A stretch of DNA of 11,014 nt from positions 1 through 11,014 of the forward strand of contig CAJBVC010000332.1 of assembly GCA_903958915.1 (NCBI GenBank). The letters are read 5' to 3'. The notes below the pieces were generated by a model. It was not told the DNA's origin and did no database searches. It saw only the letters and a list, made by a program, of their open reading frames with translations. The stretch's first letter is position 1; every line of letters starts with the position of its first letter. The DNA comes from an uncultured beta proteobacterium (GTDB lineage: Bacteria > Pseudomonadota > Gammaproteobacteria > Burkholderiales > Burkholderiaceae_C). This document shows positions 1 to 7,318 of this stretch, in pieces. A program made the position numbers and the translations under genes.

Positions 1-715
1 ACCATGGCGTGCGACTGCCATCGATCTTTCATTCGAGAAATATTTTGGCAAGCGCAGTTACATCTCGGTCGCAGGCTTCCGCAAGAACTTGCAGAATTAT
101 GTGTACCAGATGGTTACCTCGCGTGACAACTCGAGCTTTCCAACGTTGAACGTACCTCCTGGAGTGACCGTGCAGAAATTTGGCCCTGTGACGATGCCAA
201 TGAACGGGCAGGGTGGTTCCATCGAAGGTATCGAACTATCGGCTGCGCTGGAGGGAGGGCTCCTGCACAAGGCGCTTGACGGTTTTGGAATTGTCGCCAG
301 CGGATCAAAACTCAAGAGCAAGATCTTTGACAAGGACGATCAGGAAGTCATGCTCAATGGCCTTTCAGGCACGTCCGCCAGCGTCACTTTCTACTATGAA
401 AACAATGGTTTTTCCGGGCGTATCAGTGAACGCTATCGTTCACCGTTTACCGCGACCACCCGAGACATTTTTCTGAACTCGACGACGCGCCAGCAAGAAG
501 CCGATCGCGTAGTGGACTTGCAGCTGGGTTATGCCTTCGAGCACGGACCCTACAAGGGCTTGTCATTCCTGGTGCAGGTGAACAACCTGCTAGACCAATC
601 CACGCAGAACAGCAAAACCACCACGGGGGAGGCGCCGGACAAGACGATGCTTGCACCTAACTACATCTACTCGTTCGGGCGGCAGACGCTCGTCGGGATG
701 AACTATAAATTCTAA
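1..715 (+). CDS. TonB-dependent receptor, C-terminal part (5' end outside window)
   Basis: This is the 3' end of a gene that enters from the left. The frame is open from base 2 and gives 237 residues before the TAA at 713-715. An ATG at 89 lies inside the gene and is not its start: the codons upstream of it (PWRATAIDLSFEKYFGKRSY) are typical of the beta-barrel of TonB-dependent receptors. The alternating strands, the late 'LQLGYAF...LSFLVQVNNLLDQ' stretch and the terminal 'YSFGRQTLVGMNYKF' ending in Phe fit the last strands and the C-terminal signature of such barrels. These outer-membrane proteins import bound ligands using TonB-ExbBD energy. The neighbours suggest beta-glucan oligosaccharides as ligand, which is inference. 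The style is like the large Xanthomonas/Caulobacter-type receptors, usually around 900-1000 residues, so about a quarter is visible. The plug domain and TonB box lie outside the window. Confidence 0.9.
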   Translation, partial: PWRATAIDLSFEKYFGKRSYISVAGFRKNLQNYVYQMVTSRDNSSFPTLNVPPGVTVQKFGPVTMPMNGQGGSIEGIELSAALEGGLLHKALDGFGIVASGSKLKSKIFDKDDQEVMLNGLSGTSASVTFYYENNGFSGRISERYRSPFTATTRDIFLNSTTRQQEADRVVDLQLGYAFEHGPYKGLSFLVQVNNLLDQSTQNSKTTTGEAPDKTMLAPNYIYSFGRQTLVGMNYKF

Positions 716-733
716 GGTTGGTGATTTGAGGGC

Positions 734-763
734 CCCTGTTGATTCGTCAACAGGGTTTTTTTT
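734..763 (+). terminator. Strong Rho-independent terminator after the TonB receptor gene
   Basis: A perfect 9-bp stem, CCCTGTTGA (734-742) with TCAACAGGG (747-755), encloses a TTCG tetraloop (743-746). It is followed directly by eight T residues (756-763). It begins 18 bases after the receptor stop codon and ends 21 bases before the next ATG. It should end most receptor transcripts. Because the next gene starts so close, it may also act as a partial-readthrough element that lowers expression of the downstream operon relative to the receptor. Confidence 0.93.
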
Positions 764-784
764 GCCATTTTTTGACTTGGCTAG

Positions 785-3700
785 ATGCATTTCAAACCTC
801 AAGAGACGATGTTGCCGCTTCGAAGGCAAGCCTCGGAACCACTAAGCTCCGAAGCCGTCAGCGGTGCATTTGTCAGCGAAGGTGGTGAGACCTGGTACTG
901 CATCGATGGGCCAGATGCGCTAGATCCATTCTTCATGACGCTGGCCAGCGACAGTGATCTCTGGGCCTTTGTATCGAGCACCGGTTCATTGACGGCCGGT
1001 CGGGGCGATGCTGAAGGTGCATTTCTGCCTTATGAGACGGTCGACAAGATACACGCGCGTTGGGAGCATACCGGCCCACGAACCTGGATTCTGATCGAGA
1101 CAGCGTCCGGTTTGGAGCTGTGGGAGCCCTTTGCACAGCACCCGCATCGAGCGACGTCGCACCGCTCCATCTGGAAAAACGTTGCAGGAACCCGGATCCG
1201 ATTTTGTGAGGAGCATCCTGATCGCCACATCGCCTTCCAGTATGAATGGTCCACGGCATCGCCCTTGGGGCTCATCAGGACAGCGCACATACGGGCGATC
1301 GGTCAAGGTGCAGCTGGTAACGTCTCAGTACGCGTTCTTGATGGGGTACTGAACCTGATTCCACCTGGCGTTGGTGTCAAGGTGTCCTCCACCATGAGCA
1401 ACCTCAGTGACGCCTACAAGTGGAATGAGTCTGCTGCAGCTGGGCGTTTGGGACTTTTTACGCTGTACGCCCAAATTTGGGATCGTGCGGAGCCCAAGGA
1501 ATCCTTTCTCGCATTAACCGCATGGCATGCAGGAGCACCAGCAGGGACGCGCACGTTGTTGTCGGCCAATCAAGTGAAACGGTTTTGCCAAACAGGCGAA
1601 GTGGAGTCCGAGACACTGACACGCGGGCGTCGTGGAGCGTTTCTTGTAAACTTTGAAGCACTGGTTGATGCGAGCGGTTTGGAGTGGCACCTCGTCATTG
1701 ACGGGCCCAAATCTCAGGTAGAGACCTTCGAACTTGCACACCATCTCGCCAGTGGAGCCGGTCTTGTTGACGAAATCGTGTGCGGGCGAGACCAGAACAC
1801 GCGGGGGCTGAACGAACTTCTGGAACAGGCCGATGCGTTTCAGTCGTCGGCTGATCCGATGGCAGCAGCACATCACCATGCCAACGTCCTGTTCAACTCC
1901 ATGCGAGGTGGTGTTTTCGCCGACGGTACCTTGCTGGATCGGGATGATCTGCTGGCTTTTGCGCGCCAGCGCCATCAGAGTTTGTCTTTGGTGCTGGCTG
2001 AGATTGCGGGGGACTGGCCAGCAAGGATAGAACGCGAGGTGGCGATTGCGGCCGTGCGTGCGCGGGGCGATGCGCAAATTGAACGCATGGTTCTCCAGTA
2101 CTTGCCGCTCACGTTCAGCCGTCGCCATGGAGATCCCAGCCGTCCGTGGAATCAGTTCAGTATCAAAGTGCGCGACGCTGCGGGCCGGCGAGTGTTGAAC
2201 TACCAGGGAAATTGGCGCGACATATTTCAGAACTGGGAGGCATTGTTACCGAGCCAACCCGCGTATGTGGATTCCATGATCCTGACATTTCTGGGTGCGA
2301 TGTCAGCGGATGGCTACAACCCCTACCGGATCGGGCGTGATGGTATCGACTGGGAGGTGTTGGAGCCAGAGGACACTTGGAGCCAAATCGGTTACTGGGG
2401 CGACCACCAAATCATCTACTTGCTCAAGCTGCTGGAGGCAGCAAACGCCCACAATCCCGACCTGTTGGAGCAGCTGTGGAACCGGGCGCTGTTCAGTTTT
2501 TCGGATATTCCGTATCGCTTGCAGCCGCATGCTCAACAGACGGCACAGCCCAAGCGGACGATCCGTTTTGATCAAGAGGCGCATCAGCGTGCGCACCATC
2601 GCAAACTCCGCATCGGAGGCGACGGACTGTGCGTATGCGACGCCGATGGCCTGCCAATCCTTGCAACATTGGGCGAAAAGCTGGCCATCGTTTTGCTGGC
2701 CAAAGCAGGCTCGCTGGTGCCAGGTGGCGGCCTATGGCTGCATACCCAGCGCCCGGAATGGAACGACGCCAACAATGCACTGGTGGGCAACGGCCTGTCC
2801 GTGGTCACCCTGGCGCATCTGCGGCGCTTTCTGGCCTTCTTGCAGGAGCAGCCTTGCGTGCATCAGAGCTTCGCATTATCGGAGTCCACCCTGTGCGCAC
2901 TGCAGGACTTTGCGGCACATGTGCGATCGACTCCCTTGTCGGTTGTGGACGATGCAAACGGGCGGCGAATCTTCTTGGACACCAGTGGCGCAATCCTGGA
3001 CCCTTGGCGCGAATCGGCTTATGGTGATCGCGCCACGCATACGCTGACTCAGGCACCTGAAGGACTTCTGGCAAATCTGGTGGAGTCGCTACTGCCATTG
3101 GTCGATGCAACGCTGCAATGTTGCCTGCGGGACGACGGTCTCTATGACAGTTACAACCTTGTAGACTTTGCCAACGGTCGTGCTTCTGTGGCACGCCTCT
3201 ATCCCATGCTGGAAGGGCAAGTGGCAGTGTTGTCATGCGGTCTGCTGAAACTCTCGGATGCGGTCACGTTGCTTGAGACCATGTTCGCCAGTTCTCTTTT
3301 CACCGCCGACCGAAACAGTTTCATGCTCTACCCGGACCGGTCACTACCCGGTTTCCTGCAACGTAACCGTTTGGACACCCAGGCACTGGCCTTGCCAGTC
3401 GTTCAGGCATTGCTTAAAGCGGGTCGAACCGATCTGCTGCAGCGGCAAAGTGACGGTACCGTGCGGTTTTCGCCGTCCCTGTGCAACCGCGAAGATCTGG
3501 AGCTTGCGGGTTCCGACCTCGGTATGGACCTTGAGCCCCTGGTGGAAACTTACGAGCGCATTCTTCGTCACTCCGAGTTCACTGGTCGATCCGGCACCAT
3601 GTTTGGCTATGAGGGTCTTGGCTGCATTTACTGGCATATGGTGGCCAAACTTCTCCTTGCCGTTCAAGAAAGAGTCTTTGAGGCGGCCGATCTTGATGCT

Positions 3701-4135
3701 CCCGAACTTCCGGCACTGATTGGCTACTACCGTCGCGTGCGAGATGGTTTGGGGTACCGCAAGAGCGTCCTTGCCTACGGAACATTTCCCGCCGATCCCT
3801 ACAGCCACACGCCTGCAGAGGGTGGCGCACAACAGCCTGGAATGACCGGTCAGGTCAAGGAGGAGATACTCACGCGCTGGGGTGAATTGGGCTTGCGCAT
3901 AGAGCATGGTTGTGTGCGAATTCATCCGGTGTTGCTGGATCAGGCCGAAATTGCGCCCGGTGGGGAGTTGCGGTTTACCTGGCGAGGTGTGCCCTACATC
4001 TACCGGCGCGCCTCGCAAGCACGGATTCGTGTGCAGCGCGCAGACGGGTGGGTAGATTGCCCCAGTGGGCGTTTTGATCCCAATGGGGTACTTTGTGTCG
4101 AGGTTGATGTGTGCTTTGGATTGGACTCACCATGA
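785..4135 (+). CDS. Large GH94/GH149-like glycoside phosphorylase, probably acting on beta-1,3-oligoglucans
   Basis: This 1116-residue protein has no visible signal peptide, so it is probably cytoplasmic. It resembles inverting beta-glycoside phosphorylases, which split a beta-glucan with phosphate to give alpha-glucose 1-phosphate. Visible blocks are an N-terminal beta-rich part with SDSDLWAFVSSTGSLTAGR (55-73) and LPYETVDKIH (81-90), then NYQGNWRDIFQNWE (472-485), DGIDWEVLEPEDTW (519-532) and IGYWGDHQ (535-542). PEWNDANNALVG follows, in which Asp661 matches the catalytic acid of the GH94 'DWND' motif. Later blocks are SGTMFGYEGLG (936-946) and QQPGMTGQVKEE (1016-1027), possibly near the phosphate site. 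The length of about 1100 residues and the laminarinase, beta-glucosidase and importer neighbours favour GH149 (beta-1,3-oligoglucan phosphorylase) over the shorter GH94 cellobiose enzymes. The family assignment is from memory of motifs. A TAG at 782-784 blocks any upstream start. Met1 has no clear ribosome site, and Met9 (809) is an alternative behind AAGAGA. The stop overlaps the next ATG by 4 bases. Confidence 0.72.
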   Translation: MHFKPQETMLPLRRQASEPLSSEAVSGAFVSEGGETWYCIDGPDALDPFFMTLASDSDLWAFVSSTGSLTAGRGDAEGAFLPYETVDKIHARWEHTGPRTWILIETASGLELWEPFAQHPHRATSHRSIWKNVAGTRIRFCEEHPDRHIAFQYEWSTASPLGLIRTAHIRAIGQGAAGNVSVRVLDGVLNLIPPGVGVKVSSTMSNLSDAYKWNESAAAGRLGLFTLYAQIWDRAEPKESFLALTAWHAGAPAGTRTLLSANQVKRFCQTGEVESETLTRGRRGAFLVNFEALVDASGLEWHLVIDGPKSQVETFELAHHLASGAGLVDEIVCGRDQNTRGLNELLEQADAFQSSADPMAAAHHHANVLFNSMRGGVFADGTLLDRDDLLAFARQRHQSLSLVLAEIAGDWPARIEREVAIAAVRARGDAQIERMVLQYLPLTFSRRHGDPSRPWNQFSIKVRDAAGRRVLNYQGNWRDIFQNWEALLPSQPAYVDSMILTFLGAMSADGYNPYRIGRDGIDWEVLEPEDTWSQIGYWGDHQIIYLLKLLEAANAHNPDLLEQLWNRALFSFSDIPYRLQPHAQQTAQPKRTIRFDQEAHQRAHHRKLRIGGDGLCVCDADGLPILATLGEKLAIVLLAKAGSLVPGGGLWLHTQRPEWNDANNALVGNGLSVVTLAHLRRFLAFLQEQPCVHQSFALSESTLCALQDFAAHVRSTPLSVVDDANGRRIFLDTSGAILDPWRESAYGDRATHTLTQAPEGLLANLVESLLPLVDATLQCCLRDDGLYDSYNLVDFANGRASVARLYPMLEGQVAVLSCGLLKLSDAVTLLETMFASSLFTADRNSFMLYPDRSLPGFLQRNRLDTQALALPVVQALLKAGRTDLLQRQSDGTVRFSPSLCNREDLELAGSDLGMDLEPLVETYERILRHSEFTGRSGTMFGYEGLGCIYWHMVAKLLLAVQERVFEAADLDAPELPALIGYYRRVRDGLGYRKSVLAYGTFPADPYSHTPAEGGAQQPGMTGQVKEEILTRWGELGLRIEHGCVRIHPVLLDQAEIAPGGELRFTWRGVPYIYRRASQARIRVQRADGWVDCPSGRFDPNGVLCVEVDVCFGLDSP

Positions 4136-5061
4136 AAGTATTCCCGAATGTGCGCCTGCCGACGGTGATGACTCCGTACGTTCTGTTGAGCCCATTCCTG
4201 ATTCTGTTCCTGACCTTCGGTCTTTTTCCGCTGCTGTTCTCTGTGTTCTTGGCTTTCCAGACCTGGGAGCCCACCAGCGGTCTGGACGCAATGAGCTTTG
4301 TTGGCTGGGACAATTTTTCCTTCGCACTCCAGGACGAGTGGTTCTGGAAGTCCCTGAAGAACACAGCGTGGCTCGCCCTGGTGTCGGGAGTGCCACAGCA
4401 TCTGGTTGCCATTCCACTGGCGTACTTCATCCACACCTCGTTCCGGGGACTTCGCAATGGCGTTGTCGGGGCCTACTTCATGCCCTATATCACCTCGTCG
4501 GTGGCGATCGCTATCCTGTTCAGCTCGCTCTTTTCGACGGATTTCGGGCTGATCAACGCGGCGTTGCAGTGGATGCACACACTGCCAGGCATCGGGTTGC
4601 TGATTCCTGGAGGCGCGATTGACTGGCTCAACGATCCCGACAACATCAAGCCTGCGATAGCGATGATCGTGTTCTGGCGTTACGTGGGCTTCAATCTGGT
4701 GCTGTACCTGGCGGCACTGCAGACCATTCCTCCGGACATCTATGAAGCAGCGACCATGGATGGTGCAGGGCGTTTTCAGAAGTTCTGGTTTATTACGCTG
4801 CCCAGCCTCAAACCCATGATGTTCTTTGGCGTCACGCTGAGTGTCATTGGCGGTCTGCAATTGTTTGAGGAGCCCTTCATCCTCACTGGCGGGCGCGGCG
4901 GTTCAGACCAGGCCGGCATGACGACGGCGGTTTACCTGTACCGCATGGCGTTTGACTTTAATGATTTTGGTGCCGCCAGTGCCATGTCCTGGCTGCTGTT
5001 CCTGGTGGTGGCTCTGTTGACCTGGGTTACCAACAAAGCCTTCCGCCAGCGTGGCCAATAA
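4132..5061 (+). CDS. ABC sugar transporter permease, MalF type
   Basis: Inner-membrane subunit (309 residues) of a CUT1-type carbohydrate importer. Six hydrophobic segments can be read, the first at about residues 15-40 and the last near the C-terminus (SWLLFLVVALLTWVT). The cytoplasmic EAA loop that docks on the ATPase is clear: YEAATMDGAGRFQKFWFITLP at 204-224, with the expected Glu-Ala-Ala, Gly213 and Pro224. There is no large periplasmic insertion like that of E. coli MalF, which is usual for most sugar permeases of this family. The start at 4132 is chosen because its ATG overlaps the phosphorylase stop (ATGA, 4132-4135), implying translational coupling. A GTG at 4111 in the same frame would add seven residues but lies inside the upstream gene. 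The partner is the MalG-like permease 12 bases downstream. The substrate is inferred from neighbours to be beta-gluco-oligosaccharide. Confidence 0.93.
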   Translation: MKVFPNVRLPTVMTPYVLLSPFLILFLTFGLFPLLFSVFLAFQTWEPTSGLDAMSFVGWDNFSFALQDEWFWKSLKNTAWLALVSGVPQHLVAIPLAYFIHTSFRGLRNGVVGAYFMPYITSSVAIAILFSSLFSTDFGLINAALQWMHTLPGIGLLIPGGAIDWLNDPDNIKPAIAMIVFWRYVGFNLVLYLAALQTIPPDIYEAATMDGAGRFQKFWFITLPSLKPMMFFGVTLSVIGGLQLFEEPFILTGGRGGSDQAGMTTAVYLYRMAFDFNDFGAASAMSWLLFLVVALLTWVTNKAFRQRGQ

Positions 5062-5073
5062 CACCCGCATGCA

Positions 5074-5898
5074 ATGAAAACCGATCGTCTGACCCCCTGG
5101 GCTGCGTACTGTGTCGTGGGCGTTGGCGTGCTCATCATGCTGATGCCTTTCTACTTCATGTTCGTGTTTGCAACCCATTCGCGCACCGAAATCTTCAGCT
5201 TGCCGCCCCCGCTTTTCTTTGGCAATGATTTCGTGGCCAATATGGAGATCCTGACCAAGAAAATCCCGTTCTGGCGCAATCTCGGATGGAGTGTGTACGT
5301 GGCGCTTGCATCCACGGCGCTGACGCTGCTCTTTTGCTCCATGGGTGGCTACGCATTTGCGATGTTTGAGTTTCGCTACAAGAATGTGCTCTTTGGCCTG
5401 GTCATGGGAACGATGCTGGTGCCGTCCTTCATGAACATGATTCCCACTTTCATGATCATGGACATTCTGGGGTGGATCGACCAACCCCGAGCGCTGTACA
5501 TCCCCGGAGCGGCCAGCGCGTTTGGAATCTTCCTCATGCGTCAATTTGTGGCCTCGTCGATTCCCAGGGAACTGGTGGAGGCTGCGCGAATGGATGGCTG
5601 CGGCGAAATGGGGATCTACTGGCGCATCGTGCTGCCGCTGCTCAAGCCTGCACTGGGCACTTTGGGTCTGATTACATTCATTGCATCCTGGAACAACTTT
5701 ATCTCGCCATTGATCGTGATGCGCTCGGCCGATATGTACACCTTGCCGCTAGCACTGCGCAGTCTGCAAAGTCCTGTCGATACGGAGTGGGGTGCGTTGA
5801 TGGCGGGCTCCGCCATTGCCACCTTGCCGCTGGTCATTCTCTTCGTAATTTCGTCCAAGCAACTCATTTCGGGGCTCACCGTCGGTGCGGTCAAATGA
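5074..5898 (+). CDS. ABC sugar transporter permease, MalG type
   Basis: Second inner-membrane permease subunit (274 residues, the usual size for MalG-like proteins). Six hydrophobic segments are visible, starting with residues 9-30 (AYCVVGVGVLIMLMPFYFMF) and ending with IATLPLVILFVISSKQLISG near the C-terminus. The EAA loop reads VEAARMDGCGEMGIYWRIVLP at 168-188, with Gly177 and Pro188 in the canonical places. The C-terminal 'QLISGLTVGAVK' is typical of MalG-type proteins. The gene begins 12 bases after the MalF-like gene. An ATG at 5069 is followed at once by a stop and cannot be the start. No good Shine-Dalgarno sequence is seen, so translation may depend on coupling to the gene before it. 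The stop overlaps the proposed GH1 start by four bases. Confidence 0.94.
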   Translation: MKTDRLTPWAAYCVVGVGVLIMLMPFYFMFVFATHSRTEIFSLPPPLFFGNDFVANMEILTKKIPFWRNLGWSVYVALASTALTLLFCSMGGYAFAMFEFRYKNVLFGLVMGTMLVPSFMNMIPTFMIMDILGWIDQPRALYIPGAASAFGIFLMRQFVASSIPRELVEAARMDGCGEMGIYWRIVLPLLKPALGTLGLITFIASWNNFISPLIVMRSADMYTLPLALRSLQSPVDTEWGALMAGSAIATLPLVILFVISSKQLISGLTVGAVK

Positions 5899-7298
5899 CA
5901 CCTGACAACGCCCAGGAGTTGCATGCACACCCCGCTGAAGTCATGAAGTCCCAGCTGCCAATGATCAAGAGGCAACAGTTTCCAGATGACTTTGTCTGGG
6001 GCGTTGCCACGAGTGCCTTTCAGATTGAGGGTGCGGCCAAAGAAGATGGTAAGGGGCAATCGATCTGGGACCTCTTTTGTCGCAATACGGGTGCGATTGC
6101 CGATGCCAGCAATGGCGACATTGCCTGCGATCACTACGCTCGCTGGGAATCCGATCTCGATATCGTTTCTGACTTGGGCGTCAATGCCTACCGCTTTTCC
6201 ATCTCATGGCCTCGAGTGCGTCCCACCGGGTCAGGCGCGTGGAATGCCTCGGGGCTCGATTTCTACGAGCGCATTGTGGACCGTCTGCTGCAAAGGAACA
6301 TCAAGCCCTATGTGACCTTGAACCACTGGGATCTTCCGCAAGCATTGCAAACCCAGGGTGGATGGGTCAATCGCGACACGGTCCACCGGTTTGTGGAGTA
6401 CGCAGAAGGTATCCATAGGCGGATGGGCGACCGTATTGCGTCGATTGCCACCCACAATGAGCCCTGGGTCATCGCGGTGCTTGGGCATGAAAAAGGTGTC
6501 TTTGCACCGGGCATCGCAAACCGCAGTGCTGCAGCGCAGGTTTCGCACCACCTTTTGCTCAGCCATGGACTCGCAGTGCAGGCACTGCGCGCCCAAAACT
6601 CCCAAACGGCACTCGGCATTGTTCTCAACCTGTCACCCATGCATCCGGCTACCAGTTCAGATGCAGATCGGGCGCTGGCATTGCTGGAGGACGGACGTCT
6701 GGTGCGGTGGTATATGGATCCTCTGTTCAAGGGCAGTTATCCGCAGGACGTGCTGGAAGACCTTGGTGCGGATATGCCAGTCGTGCACGCGCAGGATATG
6801 AAGAATATCGCCACGCCCGTGGACTTTCTTGGCCTGAATTACTACACACGGTCCGTGGTCAGTGCCGACGGGAGCTGGAAGGCTGGCAGCACGGGTTTGC
6901 CAGTGACCGAAATGGGTTGGGAGATCTACCCGCAGGGCTTGACAGAGCTGCTGCTGCGCCTGCACAAAGACTATGCATTGCCCCCCGTGCTCATTACCGA
7001 AAGTGGCGGCGCGTTCAGGGACGTGCTGGAGGCAGGCAGCGTGCACGATTTTGAGCGAACACAGTATGTCCAGCAGCATATTGCGGCCCTGGCAGACGCC
7101 ATGCGTCAGGGCGTAGACGTGAGGGGCTACATGGTGTGGAGCCTGATGGACAACTTTGAATGGGCGTCCGGGTACGAGAAACGCTTTGGCATCGTGCATG
7201 TGGAATACGCCACCCAGGTTCGCACCCTGAAAGATAGCGCGCACTGGTATCGAGACTTCCTGAAACAGGACAACACCCAGCGCGCCACGGCGTGCTAA
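5895..7298 (+). CDS. GH1 family beta-glucosidase
   Basis: Retaining beta-glucosidase of glycoside hydrolase family 1, expected to be cytoplasmic (no signal peptide) and to release glucose from short beta-glucosides. Numbering from 5895 (467 residues): N-terminal signature FPDDFVWGVATSAFQIEGA (29-47), NHWDLPQALQTQGGW, acid/base Glu189 in THNEPW (186-191), FLGLNYYTRS, nucleophile Glu369 in ITESGG, and the closing WSLMDNFEWASGYEKRFG block. The nucleophile motif has Ser where most family members have Asn (TENG). The start is uncertain. ATG 5895 forms a 4-base ATGA overlap with the permease gene, matching the other junction in this operon. ATG 5943 and ATG 5961 would give 451 and 445 residues, and 5961 leaves a more usual short N-terminus. 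The gene sits between the permease and ATPase genes, so its substrate is probably what the importer delivers. A 6-phospho-beta-glucosidase is less likely because no PTS genes are nearby. Confidence 0.94.
   Translation: MTPDNAQELHAHPAEVMKSQLPMIKRQQFPDDFVWGVATSAFQIEGAAKEDGKGQSIWDLFCRNTGAIADASNGDIACDHYARWESDLDIVSDLGVNAYRFSISWPRVRPTGSGAWNASGLDFYERIVDRLLQRNIKPYVTLNHWDLPQALQTQGGWVNRDTVHRFVEYAEGIHRRMGDRIASIATHNEPWVIAVLGHEKGVFAPGIANRSAAAQVSHHLLLSHGLAVQALRAQNSQTALGIVLNLSPMHPATSSDADRALALLEDGRLVRWYMDPLFKGSYPQDVLEDLGADMPVVHAQDMKNIATPVDFLGLNYYTRSVVSADGSWKAGSTGLPVTEMGWEIYPQGLTELLLRLHKDYALPPVLITESGGAFRDVLEAGSVHDFERTQYVQQHIAALADAMRQGVDVRGYMVWSLMDNFEWASGYEKRFGIVHVEYATQVRTLKDSAHWYRDFLKQDNTQRATAC
5914..5946 (+). 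promoter_or_regulatory. Shine-Dalgarno and seven-codon mini-ORF inside the GH1 5' end
   Basis: AGGAG at 5914-5918 is the best ribosome-binding sequence near the GH1 start, but with a 4-base gap it points to the ATG at 5923, which is out of frame with GH1. That frame encodes only MHTPLKS and stops at 5944-5946, where the TGA overlaps an in-frame GH1 ATG (5943) as ATGA. This could deliver ribosomes to Met 5943 by reinitiation. It could also be chance; no expression signal can be judged from sequence alone. Confidence 0.3.
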
Positions 7299-7306
7299 TT
7301 GGCAAC

Positions 7307-7311
7307 AAGGA
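7307..7311 (+). promoter_or_regulatory. Ribosome-binding site of the ABC ATPase gene
   Basis: AAGGA lies seven bases before the ATG at 7319. It is the clearest Shine-Dalgarno site in the operon and decides the ATPase start against the in-frame GTG at 7292, which overlaps the end of the GH1 gene. Confidence 0.75.
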
Positions 7312-7318
7312 CACCACA

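Noticed and set aside
4000..4860. Long minus-strand open frame of 286 codons opposite the MalF-like gene
   Set aside because: Its translation is rich in Arg, Gln and His without motifs, while the + strand has clear permease features; it is an antisense shadow of a GC-rich gene.
5472..5894. N-terminal extension of the GH1 frame back to 5472
   Set aside because: It lies fully inside the MalG-like gene, and GH1 enzymes begin just before the FPDDFVWG block; no function is supported for the extra residues.
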